Origin: Branchiostoma floridae | Lineage: Eukaryota > Chordata > Leptocardii > Amphioxiformes > Branchiostomatidae | Reading direction: 5' to 3' | DNA: 64,000 nt | Assembly: GCF_000003815.2 (NCBI RefSeq) | Contig: NC_049983.1 | Location: 26,816,629-26,880,628, forward strand | Shown: piece by piece, positions 22,401-33,900 of the stretch | Position numbering within the stretch: position 1 is the stretch's first letter | How the letters are laid out: each line of letters opens with the position of its first letter | The notes under the pieces: generated by a model | Databases searched by the model: none | What the model was told of the DNA's origin: nothing | What the model saw: only the letters and a program-made list of their open reading frames with translations | Position numbers and translations under genes: made by a program

Positions 22401-25400
22401 CTGTTTGTGTTGTTTTTGCTGTTTGTGTTGTTTTTGCTGTTTGTGTTGTTTTTGCTGTGTGTGTTGTTTTTGCTGTGTGTGTTGTTTTTGCTGTGTGTGT
22501 TGTTTTTGCTGTGTGTGTTGTTTTTGTTGTGTGTGTTGTTTTTGTTGTGTGTGTTGTTTTTGTTGTGTGTTGTTGCTGTTTTGTGTGCTAAGAGGGAAGT
22601 GTTTGTCCTTACCAGTTTGAAAAACAAGTATACATGAAAGGAGCTTGAAAGACGCTTATCTTATATTTTCTACATTCGTATATAGATTAGTTACTGTTTA
22701 GTTATTAATAAGTGGAGGAGGGCACTGTACAAGCCAACTAGGCTTCCTCCCTCCTCAAGCACCTTTATTTACTTTCTATATTGTTATTGTTTTTGTGTGA
22801 AAAACAAACAAACAAACTCACCCCTGCCAGACTCTTGAAGGGAGGGAAGTTGGAGGTGTCCCTGATCATGTTCTTAGGGTGGGTCATCTGGAGAGCCTAG
22901 TTAGATAAAGGAGGAAATAAATACATGGAAGTACAACATCTTGATTATACGGATGACATCCTCTGGGAACTGGTGCAAGAAAGAACGTTTGTCTTTAACA
23001 TGAAATCTAAGAGCTCAAGAAGGTTGAGCAAATGACCAGAAACTCAAGAGTATGTACAAAACAATAGATTCTTCATAAGGCCACAGCAAGTAAATTTTAT
23101 GGATGACATCCTCTGCAGACGGCAAAAATAGTGAGATAGGGCGAAAAAAAAACAAGATGGGTAGAAAAAAACGATGGCTAAATTTTCCAAATATACGCAA
23201 TAAACGTAAAATAAAAAGAATTCAAGCGACGAAACATGGTATCACAGCCTACAAGGCATTAATTTCTGTATCTAAGACGTGAACTACTGTTACAGGTAAA
23301 GGTGACACTCGTGTGGTAGACTGGTATCAATTCCCGATATGGCAACTACACTCATGCCATGGCTTCCATATTGGGAACTTTTACAACTATCTTACTAAAT
23401 TTTTAGTTTCACTTCTATAACTACAGTCATGGCTACCTGGCTAGTCTCACTTCTACAAGTACAACCATTAGCCATGATACTTTCTCGTCATGTTGACCAT
23501 CTCCGAAAAAAAAAATCTTGTTTTGTTTTCTGAAATCAGGCGAAAATTAATGCGCGCGCTGATGTCATCCATAAAATTTACTTGCTGTGGCCTAAGTTCA
23601 TTTTTTGTCTTTCTTCTTTGACTTTGGAATGGCTTTTGGTATTCTACAGCATTAGTATCCTTTTTCCAATATTTCTGTGTAGCTAATAGCATACATTTAC
23701 TAATTTAGCTGCAGCTTTGAGCAATTTACACTATTATAGTTTGGTCGAAATCTTTTTTCTTTGGAAAACTGATGCGTGCACTGATGCCATCCATATACAT
23801 GTAATCAAATTTGATCAACATGGCCTTAACAACAGGCTACAAGATGTACTGCAAGAAGAAGTGCATCTGTTGGTGTGCTATGCCGTAAGGCAGTTATACC
23901 AGCTGTATAGATGCAGATGCAGATACGTCTGACTGTGCCATCAATTTCTGAGTGAACTGACTGTACACGGATGCCACCTACTGACTATGTTTCAAACTGC
24001 ACTTAATTTGCCATTCCGATTCCAATGAAGTTTTGATAGTTTCATTATTGACATGAAGAAAGCTATAAGAATCAAAAGATACAGACGGACATGTACACTG
24101 ATGCCTCCTAGTGACTATGTTTCAAATTGCAGGCTATTTGCCATTCAGATTCAGAGGGCATTCTGATAGCTACATTATTGACATGAAGAAAGCTATAAAA
24201 AGTGTATATAGAATACATAATATATATACAGTGTATTCCGTATCACCCGAGGTACCAGCCCGACCACGGGTCAGATCGCCCTACGGCCGAAGACCTGAGA
24301 AAACCCGTTTTTATGTGAAATGCGCCAGAAATTGAACAAATTTGGTGCCCTCGAACAAAGGTATTGCAACAGTAATGTTCCAACGTCTGAATCAGGTATT
24401 TGAACTTTCGATGGCGCTGCACTCGTCCCGCTCAAAACAGTTCGATCTATTCGAATGGAGCCCGTGTGATACAACTTAGAGCCGGTCTGATACGGAAGTT
24501 ATCACCCGGTCCGGAACACACGTATCGAACGTTTTCACGTCACAGGTGTGACATAAATATAAGAACCCCTTAATCGAGACTGAAATGCTGTCCTTACCTT
24601 CATGTCGTTCTGCAGGGCGTGGCCCACCAGGATCCTTCCTTTAAGGATGTCTGCCACCTCCTTCTGCACAGACTTAAAACTCTCACCTGAAACAAGGTGG
24701 ACAACACACGCCAGGCTTGTAAGTTAAGGAATGACTTGAGAGATTCTACTGGAACAATCTGAAATGGCACACTAAAAGAATACTTACTGCCTATTAAGTA
24801 AGTATAACCCAATACCTCACAAGGATGCATTGTAACAAACTGCATTGTGTGCATTGGGAATCATAATCAGGCAAAGATGCTCAAATATCATAAACACACA
24901 CACATAAAACAGGGGCACAGTGGCTGTTTGGTTGAGGTGATTACTGACAAAGCCTGACAGGTCAAGAAGTTGTGCCCTTGAGAGGGGCACATACTAGCCT
25001 GGAAGCCAGCCGTGTTGTGCTTTGGTTGCTCCCCTAAGGTACGCTTCCTGCCATCAAGTCTGGTGTTCGTTACCGTTTGAATGATCGGTATTTGCATATT
25101 CGCAGAGATTTCATGCAGGTATGCAATACAAACAAAGTAGCCTTCATATGCAGTCTGTACTCTTCAGTACAAAGCTGGTGTATTACGCCATGAGGCAGTT
25201 TACCGGGTATACAATACAAACAAACAAACAAACAAACAAACAAACAAACAAAGGTATGAGTAAAAGACGCACCATTCATGAGATCTCGTGGCCTGATCCC
25301 GCTAACGAAGGTGCGGTAGTCTGTCACCCTCTCCTTGGGTTTAACGAACTTGTCGTAGACACACTTGCCGAACTGGTTCACGATGGAAACCCGAGCCAAT

Positions 25401-28400
25401 GCGCTCTTGCTGCCGCGGTGACCCGTACCAACCATCTCACAGTCCATACCAACCGCTCGAGTCAAGCTACAGAAACAACAAATAGATAAATATAAACACA
25501 AGCATATAGTACTGCCGTGGTTCCCCGAACCTATTCTCCAAGCAGACATTAAGTGTCAGAGATAGTAGTGGTCGGATTTTTACTGGCTTGCTTCCTTGAG
25601 AGCCAGTAAAAATCTCGACCACCATCTCCGCAACCCAACCTCTGTGTGGAGAAAATCCCGTACCGACCATCTAATAGTTCATACCTAACGCTCATTTCAA
25701 CATACAGAAAAAACAACAATAAATACAAACAAACATGACCCAAACCGACCGTCTAACAGCCAACTGCTGCCTACTTGTGTCAGGGATCCCAGCAGCAGTA
25801 TAATCAAATGGATACTACTACTATTACTACCACTTCCACTTACCCATCAAACGAGTTGAGTTTGACCAGACTCATGGTGGGTCTCTCTGCAAGACCTCGC
25901 TCCTTCCGAGCTGCAGCCGCAACATCTGACCCCAACGTGACCTCAATGTCATCCATGTCAAGGTCATCCACAAACCACAGGTCAGGGTGGGAGCTGGATG
26001 GGAGGGGGGTAGATAAAGATTAGATGAATAACATATGATATTCCCTTGTCATTTCCTATTAACAATAGGTAAATACTACATAGTTATGTCAAACTTAACC
26101 AAAGCCATAAAAAGTCTATACAAGTGAGACAAGCCCCTAAACTTAATAAATACTAAAAGAATATGCTAAATAGTAAGGAAAACCCACACAGGATTTCAAT
26201 ACGTGGCAATCCTAGCCTACTTTACTCTGACTGTCTAGTATGGGGTAATGTTCTGGAACAAGTTGAACTGTAATCTCCAACACCAAAATTGAACTAACGC
26301 AATTTTGAAACCGATCAGCTCCAGTCTTTGTCGAGGAATTAATATTACCATGTAATGTCGTTGCTATGCCTACTTTGAATACTAGTACACACGTCTTTAG
26401 ACAACACAATTCACACTGATTGACAGCAAACCAAGAAGGCCCACCTTTGTTCTTGGGAGACGCCTTCTCCTTTCTCATCCCTCCTGAGTTTTGTCCTCTT
26501 CCTTGGAGACTCCTTCTGGCTGGACTTCCTCTTCTTGGCAGGCTGAGGAGACGTCTTGGCGCTGATGTGGGTTTCCTTGTGGGTTTGAAGAGCCTTTTGG
26601 TCATTACACAATAAAACAACCATTAATAACAACTGTGTGAGGTACTAGTACCTTCTGTTTCTACGGATATTTACACATGCTGTAATAAAAAAGCACTAGA
26701 TTAGTTTTTTAGCACTAGATTTGTTTTTTTAGTTCATATCGCACCAATAGCATTTGTTTCATTTTGTACTGATGAAGGCGACAAACGGTCATCAAAACAT
26801 TTGAGGAAGAATTAAAGGAAGGTTGTGTGACGAAGAAGACTTTGTTCAATTCAGCCCTGGATTAGATAAGTTCTCTCCAGGCAGACGTTGGTTGGGAATT
26901 TCGTAACAATTGTGCTGACTACTGGCTTCTCTAACAGTCACTCAGCTGACAGAAGACAAGCCATGGGTGCCAGCCTTGTAGCCTTTCTTTCTTTTTAATA
27001 ATCTTCCACCACAACTTCTGCAAGACCAAGTGTGCAAGCTGAAACCTTTTGATTTCCTGACTATACATCATTTTACCATTTCAAATACTGAAGCCAACAT
27101 ACACATGTAACATACATACATGTAACATTATACGAGCTATGATTGTCTCAAATACAGAAACAACAAAACACACCTCCATAATTTATTGACCATGACCTGA
27201 ATTTGCATACACTACCTCATCTATCATCATGAGTATGTCCCACATGCACAACAAAACAGCTTAGAGCTACACAAAATCAGTCTTCAAACCTACATCTAAC
27301 TTCTAAGCACTGTGTATCTTTTTTTTTTTTTTTTTTTTTTTAACCTTTATTTAACCTTGATACATCATTTGGCCTGAGCCGTTTTTCAAGATTTCAAGGG
27401 TATATGCAACACAAGGACTTACTTAAACTTTAAAGGCAAATTTTTGCTATTCTGTTTACAGTCACTGTACAAGCGACTGTACAAGAGTAACAAAAACTCA
27501 CCAAACAAGCTGAAATTTAGCAGGAGCTACAAAACCGTTCCCTTATCCACAGACAACTTTCCCTTACCTGTGTTTTGAACAACCTACTGGCCCAGGTCTG
27601 AGCTTGACCTGAGGTAACCCCAGTCTTTACCTGCTGCTGCAGTTTGCTCCAAACTTGAGGCTGTTTCTTGTTCAAGTCCATGTTTACAACTGACCTGGCC
27701 CCACAACACACAAGCAGTCTCACTAGAGTCTCAACTGTTTACTCCCCCTGATTGATCAGCCCTTTGTGTCTACTCCCTCTGATTGGTCAACCCTTTGTTC
27801 TCCTGTTGTTTGGAAAGGTGTGTTTTCACTGACCTTGTCTTCCCGTATGCAAATGAGGGGAGTTTACCAGACAGTTCTCACTGTGACAATGGACTGCCAA
27901 TCAAGCTAGATTGGTAGTCTTTGCATGGATAATTAGGGAGTGCCCGAATCAAGACTTTGAAGAAATAGAAGTGTATTTAGGGAGTCTGAACCTAGTCACC
28001 ATTTTCACATCGTTTGTAAGAGTCTTACTAAGACCAGTACTGGAGTATTGCGCGCCAGTTTGGCATCCGGGCCTCACCTGTGCACAGTCAGACAGGCTTG
28101 AAGCAGTGCAGCGGAGAGCTGTTCGGACAATTCTAGGCAGACGCTTCACTAACTACGAACAAGCCAGGAAGAACTTAAACATCCCACTGCTGTCGGACCG
28201 CAGGCGAGATCTGTGCTTTAAGTTCGGAACCTACTTGGAGAGACACAGACCGTCATTACTGCCACCAAAGGGATCGGACTATCACAACAGATCCACCAGA
28301 AACTGTGACAAATATCGACATGTGAAATGTAGGACTGACAGACTAAGAAACTCGCCGATCCCCTACGTTGTGCGCCTTTTGAATGCCTGATGTCTTTGTA

Positions 28401-29952
28401 TCTAAGGATATCTGTTGTGTTTTAAAGTGTTGCTACACGCAAGTCAGAAGTTTAATCGTTATTTAAATGTTTAAGATATAATTGATGTTATAGATGTTTT
28501 AATATTTCTAGAATTAGCTCTGGCTGGACAAAATTATCTGTACGAAATCCGCAATTCAGCCAAACAGGCTGCGAGTGATTTTTTACCGATAAACCATTCA
28601 TCATCATCATCATCATCATCATGAAAACCAGGAAATTAAAATCCACCCACATGCACTAGTAATATGGAAAGTTCTAGTAAAGGTGAACACCTGAATTTAG
28701 AAACATTCCATTTCCATCTTTTTAAAATTGTCGTTGTTGATATTGTTTTGTGGGTATTTGATTGGAATTTGGATATTATGTGTAACAGTGGGGTTTAAGC
28801 GCTGCCAAACTGACCACGCCAACAGCTCTACAGCTTTTGGTGTTGTGGTTTGCATGTTGGATTTGTAATCTGTCGACCCGGGTTCGATCCCAGGTGTCGG
28901 CATGTTTGTTTCTTTCTGTCTTACTCGCCCCTCTGAATTCTACATCAGGGCTCAAAATACTTTTTTCTCCATACCTGCACTGGTGTAGCCTCTACCAGGC
29001 TCCGTGGGTCGGTGGTCTAATTGTCGAAATTGGACGAATAGAGTCAATACTACGCTCCCTCCAGTATACGTCGATGTGCCTCACTAAACGGATGAACGTC
29101 GCATGGCAGTAACTGCCGAACACTNNNNNNNNNNNNNNNNNNNNNNNNNNNNNNNNNNNNNNNNNNNNNNNNNNNNNNNNNNNNNNNNNNNNNNNNNNNN
29201 NNNNNNNNNNNNNNNNNNNNNNNNGTAGAGGCTAGCACTGGTGTAGGTAACACGGAAAATTACCTACACCAGACAAATCTTACCTGCACCACTCTGAAGT
29301 TATGAAGTATGGATCATATTAAAATTGTTCGGGAACCATTGCTATTTTTTCTTCTATACTTTATAGTTGGTAACAGTCAAAAACTGTCAATACAGCTAAT
29401 AACAATCCACATGCACCTACATCATTTGACATTTATGTATAAAACCCAGTACATGGACCAGTGCAGGTTAGGTGCAGGTAAACACTATTGAATGTTGTGG
29501 CTAGTGATAGTAGAAACTCCTTGGTTACTTTTAGAGGAAATTTATCTCCTTGGCTTGATCATACTTACAGCAGCGAGTTTCTTCCAGTTGGAAGAAAAGT
29601 CTTCCCCCTTCTTAGGGACCATGGGCTGAGGAGCAGGATGGACCGCTGGCGTTGAGGAGTCGGGATTCTTCTTCTTCCTCCTTCCCCACTTCACCACTCT
29701 CCAGTTCTTCTTCTTATCCCTGTCCTTCTTACTCCCAGGTGGTTTTTGTGATGCACTTTGGGCAATGGAAACAGTCACATTATTTGGGGTGACAGAAACT
29801 GTTCTGGTGTTACTTGACGGTTGTTCCTGTACGTTCTGGTCTGAACCCTGCTGGACAGCTTTCTGTTGTTGTTTTATCTGCTTCTTCTTTTTCTTCCAGA
29901 TTCTAGTGCGAGTTCTGCTCTTCTTGACACCGTTCTGACGTGGCGTTGCCAT
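16430..29952 (-). CDS. REXO4: REXO4-like 3'-5' exonuclease (DEDDh), multi-exon, C-terminal exon not seen
   Basis: Exons read on the minus strand: 29569-29952 (start ATG at 29952, lysine-rich, ends [12 protein letters not shown]), 26445-26593, 25844-25993 ([14 protein letters not shown]), 25273-25466 ([37 protein letters not shown]), 24598-24686 ([12 protein letters not shown]), 22822-22896 ([16 protein letters not shown]) and 16430-16507 ([12 protein letters not shown]...GEHCS). From 26593 to 16430 the splice sites are GT-AG and the phases agree. A candidate exon at about 27569-27665 ends in the right phase but its acceptor is unclear. DxE (motif I), the H..ND motif (II) and the His of motif III are present; the motif III Asp would lie in the unseen last exon. 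The family acts as a nucleolar RNA exonuclease linked to rRNA processing. Confidence 0.85.
17485..18180 (+). repeat. Tandem array of a 92-bp unit, about six copies
   Basis: Each unit contains ggttcagcaactatgg, a ttcaaatgtc.g segment, a T-tract, taatggatta and gtgccatc.tacaaag. Copies begin at about 17635, 17740, 17832, 17925, 18024 and 18114. The short open frames across it are by-products of the repeats. Confidence 0.8.
17509..17616. mobile_element. Palindromic MITE (TAGCCTGG...CCAGGCTA) with 9-bp target duplication
   Basis: A 108-bp near-perfect inverted repeat: arms of about 51 bp around a short loop (gcaatt). It is flanked on both sides by gtgccatcg (17500-17508 and 17617-17625), and insertion is within a unit of the 92-bp tandem array. 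Related copies: 40014-40103, a diverged one at 32194-32315, and half of one near 24994. Long TIRs and a 9-bp target duplication fit a Mutator-like MITE. Confidence 0.75.
18181..19304. other. Intronic DNA upstream of the TRIM-NHL gene
   Basis: This lies inside the long REXO4 intron. I see no exon, RNA gene or ordered repeat in it. Confidence 0.4.
19305..21191 (+). pseudogene. TRIM-NHL E3 ligase-like gene, intronless, broken in the NHL domain
   Basis: The start is set at ATG 19305 (caaaATGGCG), just before the RING domain (CSICLALF...[11 protein letters not shown]...CPVCRH, C3HC4). A B-box follows ([24 protein letters not shown]...HDDH), then a long coiled coil, a proline/alanine linker with API-A repeats, and the start of NHL repeats ([29 protein letters not shown]). 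A stop at 20544-20546 ends the frame. Between 20547 and 20828 NHL-like sequence continues only with several stops and frame changes. From 20829 two more NHL blades are open ([34 protein letters not shown]), to a stop at 21191. One B-box cysteine is a glycine (CKQG). Known relatives are RING E3 ligases. It lies antisense in a REXO4 intron. Confidence 0.8.
21192..22140. other. AT-rich DNA 3' of the TRIM-NHL gene
   Basis: A poly(A)-type AATAAA occurs near 21280. A short tandem duplication of actaatgatttaagat lies near 21580. No gene is visible. Confidence 0.4.
22120..22640 (+). repeat. 18-bp minisatellite with duplicated flanks
   Basis: From about 22235 to 22570 the unit gtgtgttgtttttgctgt is repeated some 18 times with a few variants (gtttgtg, ttgttgt). 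A flank of about 55 bp (ttgtgtgctaggagggaagtg...) at 22170-22220 is repeated at 22578-22630. Because 18 is a multiple of 3, several frames stay open; these are not genes. Confidence 0.9.
23078..23593. mobile_element. MITE-like element with perfect 33-bp inverted ends
   Basis: The 33 bases at 23078-23110 (aggccacagcaagtaaattt...) recur exactly as the reverse complement at 23561-23593. The 450 bp between them has no coding capacity. Related single ends (ggatgtcatcc, atcaaat...caacatggcc) occur near 22955, 23785, 40940 and 57760, so the family is dispersed. Confidence 0.6.
23863..23935 (+). repeat. Interspersed repeat (ggtgtgctatgcc type)
   Basis: The sequence ggtgtgctatgccgtaaggcagttataccagctgtatagatgcagatgcagatac matches the core of copies at 14500-14550 (minus), 25165-25230, 38090-38130 and 60990-61056 (minus). 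A GCC..GGC hairpin is conserved. Class unknown; a SINE-like element is possible. Confidence 0.5.
23957..24205 (+). repeat. Tandem duplication of a 135-bp segment
   Basis: The segment cctactgactatgtttcaaa ... attattgacatgaagaaagctata occurs at about 23975-24068 and again at about 24107-24198 with scattered differences. Confidence 0.7.
25110..25255 (+). repeat. Interspersed repeat with (AAAC)n tail
   Basis: A fuller copy of the ggtgtattacgcc repeat: ctgtactcttcagtacaaag, ggtgtattacgccatgaggc, agtttaccgggtatacaata, then (caaa)9. The same order recurs at 38050-38140. The tandem tail points to retrotransposition. Confidence 0.6.
25559..25627. repeat. Imperfect inverted repeat of about 29-bp arms
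   Basis: The arms around a short loop read gtggtcggatttttactggc and its near complement gccagtaaaaatctcgacca. It is a small MITE-like hairpin in a REXO4 intron. Confidence 0.5.
26769..26797 (+). ncRNA. Degenerate hammerhead-like motif
   Basis: CTGATGA is followed by a GGCGAC / GGTCATC stem-like pair and AAAA in place of GAAA. It resembles the other PLE-type motifs in the window but is probably inactive. Confidence 0.3.
27315..27400 (-). repeat. Retroelement 3' tail with long poly(A)
   Basis: Read on the minus strand: cttgaaaaacggctcaggc, tcaaggttaaataaaggtta and a long A-tract. This is the family of 12440-12575, here with a homopolymer tail. Confidence 0.5.
27911..28616 (+). mobile_element. 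LINE 3' fragment (RT C-terminal region)
   Basis: The frame reads [52 protein letters not shown], which is the conserved tail after the RT domain in CR1/L2-like LINEs. It stops at 28390, followed by a 200-bp untranslated tail ending in (atc)n at about 28592-28616. The RT core is missing, so the copy is 5'-truncated. It is in an intron of REXO4 on the opposite strand. Confidence 0.8.
28788..28960 (+). mobile_element. tRNA-derived SINE, copy 1
   Basis: It contains a B-box-like gggttcgatccca at 28878-28892 preceded by a tRNA-like body, then the tail tcggcatgtttgtttctttc and ttactcgcccctctgaattc. The same head and tail occur at 31682-31850 and 31985-32130. It is not a functional tRNA gene. Confidence 0.7.
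29125..29224. other. Assembly gap (100 N)
   Basis: One hundred undetermined bases. Both sides belong to the same cctgcacc-type repeat, which probably caused the gap. Confidence 1.
29225..29490 (+). repeat. Dispersed repeat, copy 2 (cctgcacc-rich)
   Basis: It matches 11005-11240 (ttacctgcaccactctgaag, acccagtacatggaccagtg, gcaggttaggtgcagg). Its left part probably continues across the gap to about 28950. Confidence 0.6.
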
Positions 29953-30983
29953 GGTTATGCTTGTGTTGCCGGGATGATCATTTTTGTTGTTTTTCTTCTT
30001 CTTCTTCCCTATGAGAATAGTGACCACCCTGTCCATGGCTGGTGTGTAGAGCAGTGTAACTGGCAAAGAGAAGGCAGACATTCAGAAACATAACGGCAGA
30101 ATGTTAGGGTTTCATTAAAGGGCTAGTCTTTTACATAAGCAGGGCAAATGAAAAGACTGTATGCAAAAGACTAGCCCTTGGTTGATGAGGAGAGGCTCCA
30201 TGAGGTGTGAACTCCTACTCAACCGAATTAAGTCTACTCTACTCTCTAGTCTCTACTCTTACTCAACAGTCGCTATCTGCAGCTAGGGATCTACTAAGCA
30301 ATAAGGATAGTGAATAAGGATACCAACACTTACTAATGATGCCAACGGAAAGTTAAGTATAAAATAACCCCTGATAGGTAAAGCAAAAAAATCGTGCAAT
30401 GAATAAAACTTTCCCACGTGGAAAGAGATAAATATTTTCTAAAAAAAAGATGGTGGGAGGGGGGCGAACCACACTTACATTCTTTCTTATATCACACTTT
30501 ACCGTTTTGCCTTGATAAATACGACATTGAAGGAATCGTACTACTCTACTCTAGCGATAGGAATCACAATTTCGGACATAAAAAGCTCTTAAACCTCACA
30601 AATAATACTTACAACAGTGAAGAGTCGCAAACGTGCCACAGGAAGGTTTGGTAACCTTTGACCGAACAAGATAGGCCATACCATTGTCTTTGCATCAAAT
30701 TTTCTGCGAAAAGGACTAAATCTTATTAATGTAAAGAATTATCAATAAAAAGTTGTATAGTTTAATACAGATAAGAAAAAATAGAGTTATAATCAATAGT
30801 TACGTGTTATTTTTGAAATATTCTTCTCAGAATTGTCTGTTCGACACATACCCACGCGCGCTAGCCTGATGGAATCGTCCCAATCCAACATGGACGCCGT
30901 TCCATCGTTGGGAAGAAGCGGGTGAAATTGCGGGAGGATTTCTGCGTGTTTCTGCGTGCAGCCGTGAGACAGGAGCCCCAGCC
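29953..30983. promoter_or_regulatory. Shared upstream region of REXO4 and TAF3
   Basis: The two start codons (29952 minus, 30984 plus) are 1031 bp apart in head-to-head order, so this interval must hold both 5' leaders and probably a shared promoter. No TATA box is evident next to either start. A small hairpin (aagggctagtctttt...aaaagactagccctt) lies at 30118-30180. Confidence 0.4.
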
Positions 30984-33900
30984 ATGGCGGACCCGTTCAC
31001 CAGGCGGCTGCTGCGCGTGTGTGTGGCGCAGATATGTCAGACTCTCGGCTGGCACGCCGTGCAGACGACACCGTGCGAGGTGCTCACAGACATACTGCAC
31101 AGGTGAACAACTGGCTACTGTACTGTAGTTTTGGTGGAAAAATCATTTCGTAACTATCTTATCTATAGCAGTGCAATAGGCCATCTTACTTATAGCTATG
31201 CTATTCCCCCAAAATCTGTGTGATATTTGCGCCTTTCATGATCAGTATGTGCTAAATGGAACTGTTAGAATGCCAAATTATAATCTATTTGCAATTTCCA
31301 TCGATTACTTTGATAAGCATGAAATAGCTGACTTAACTATTTTGTGATTGCCAAAGTAATGTTTTGATCAAACATTTTGCAGTTAGCTATCCTCTAAATG
31401 TTGTGAATTGGTGCTATTGAATCTAAAATCAGCATGTTAGGTCAATAGGTGACTGCTTTTGGATAGATTGTCAAAATTAAGATATAACCTTAATTGAAGT
31501 AGATGTTCACATATTCCTATATATGTGTCTTGTTTGTTCTACAAGTGCTTTTCTGTTATCCCCTTCCCTGTACAGATATCTGGAGCAGGTGACCAGAACG
31601 GCCCACAGATACTCGGAGCAGTGTAAGTTTGATTACAGAGATTTATAATGATAATGATAATAATATCTTGTGTATTTGCAGTAGTGTAACTGTGTGGGGT
31701 TTAAGTAGCGTCAAACTTCAGCCGGAAGTGGCTGATCAGCCTTTTCTAGCGCAGTGGTTTCACTGCTGGGTTGTAATCTGCCAACCCAGGTTCGATCCCG
31801 GGTGTCGGCATGTTTGTTTCTTTCTGTTCTTACTCGCCCCTCTCAATTTCTACATTGGGTCCCACACTGGCCCTGTGAGTAAATTGCTAAAAATGTGCCA
31901 CACTGTGAGTAACAGGCTATAAGATGTGCCACACAGGGATATCGATCTCGGAGATTCGAGGACAAATCTTGACAAGAAAAGAGGGAGTAGTGTAACAGTG
32001 TAGGGTTTAAGTAGCGCCAAACTTCAGCTTGGCTGATCAGCCTTTTCTAGTACAGTGGTTTCGCTGCTGGGTTGTCATCTCGGCATGTTTGTTTCTTTCT
32101 GTTCTTACTCGCCCCTCTCAATTTCTACAGTAGGTACCCAATATTTATGAAGTAAGATTCATCATACAGTATGATCCTGGCCGGTACCACTGTAGTCTGG
32201 AGTCCAGTCTTGTTAATGTTAGCTATAGTCCACCTCCAAAGGCAGCTGCCCTTCCAAACTGTACATAGCAACTTTGGAAGCAGAAAAAAACCTAACAAGA
32301 CTGGCTTCCAGGCTAGTACAGATGTGTATAGTAAGTAACTGTTATCTGCAATGAGTTTTAAAATGTACAAATGTAAGGGGTGCATCATCAGCTTAAAGCA
32401 CCAAAAACACGAAATATTAAAGTAGAAGCACCAAATATTAATGAAGACAAAGTATCTTACCCCTTACACTTTCTTATGAATATGATCAAAGTTCAGCTTC
32501 AGGTCTGACAGATTTGTCCCAAGTTTTCTAGACCTTTTAACCTCTTGGTAACCTTTTCTCCCTTTGCTTACCTTTCACCTTTCCACCAACCTTTCACCTC
32601 CCCACTGACCTTTGACCCTCTCATTTGTAGTTGGTCGTACGGAGCCGAACCTGGATGACCTTGGTCTGGCCTTCGGTGACCTGAGCATGACCCTGCAGGA
32701 GATGGAACACTACATCGCTAACGTGGAGCCGGTCCCCTTCGCACACAACCTGCCCAGGTTGGGATTGGATTTCATACCATACAAATACATGTAATGCAAA
32801 GCAGGGAATTACTTTAGATATGGAAACAATCTGTGTATACTTACTAGCCTAACAAGCATTATATCTGTGATACCGGTAGAAGCAATATTACAAAGCTATC
32901 AACATAAAAGCTATTTGTCATGATCTATGCAGTATGTGAAAACTATATTATAGAAAATAAGTCAGGTTGTTCAATACAAACAGAGTGTTTGTTGTCAGAA
33001 GTTTACAGAGTGTTTGTTTTGCCCAGGTTTCCTCTGCCCAAGAACAACGCACTCAACATCCCAGAACCAGGCAGCAAACAGGCGCGGGAGAGGAGGGGGT
33101 ACATACCGGAACACCTGCCGCCTTTACCTGCGGACATGGATGGTAAGGAACCTTGAGAAGGAGATGAAGGAAAAAGGCTGCACTCCAAGAATACCCGGTG
33201 CCTTAACCTGCCTACACCGTCGATATGTGTTTTTGATGGAAAGTGTGCAGGGTAGATGCGCTTTAGAATTTTGAAAGATGATTTTGGTTCTCCTTTCATG
33301 ATTGCTCAATCAAAGTTGAAATAAATATTCTTTCTTTAAATCTTTTCAACTGTCTTTCCGTAGATCCTGAAGAGGAGCTGCCACAGTCTCCCGTTGCCAT
33401 GGACACCAGTCAGCCAATGAGCTCTGCAGATCCAGACCTACATCTCGGCGCCCCGTCTGTTACCATGGAGACAGACAGCCTGTCTCCTCATGCGGAGCAG
33501 AGAGGGTTGAAGCGCCCCCCGACGGGTTATGAGGGAACTCCACCCAAGAAGCGGCCGTACATTGTTCCAGAGGAGGCCCTATCCACACCCCCTGGTATCA
33601 GCCGTAGCGGCTTCACCTTGAAGGGGGAGGGGGTGCTTCCCGAGGCCAGGACCCCCCCTGTTCCCAAGCCGGCCCCCCCAGAGCCGCCCAAGACTGTGCC
33701 AGTGTTAAAGATCGCCCCTGTCCCCCCTCCCGTCAGCAGTGGTTCGGCCCCTTCTGCGGCTGCATCCCTCCCCGCATCCGTAACGGCTTCTGCTGCCTCC
33801 CCGACTCCCGCCAAGAAACCCAAGAAGAAACCATCCGGCACCGGAGACAAGGAGAAGGGCTTCAAGATCAAGTCTAAGTCACCTAAAGGAGATGTGCTCA

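Noticed and set aside
21959-22637. Long open frames on both strands (KNNTHS, FLLCVL and CVVFAV repeats)
   Set aside because: They are products of an 18-bp minisatellite whose length is a multiple of three; no start context or domain supports a gene.
25070-25549. Whole 159-codon minus-strand frame as one exon
   Set aside because: Only 25273-25466 is exonic; the remainder includes the (AAAC)n repeat and intron beyond the gtgcgt donor.
31740-31805. tRNA-like sequence
   Set aside because: It is the head of a SINE with two further copies in the window.
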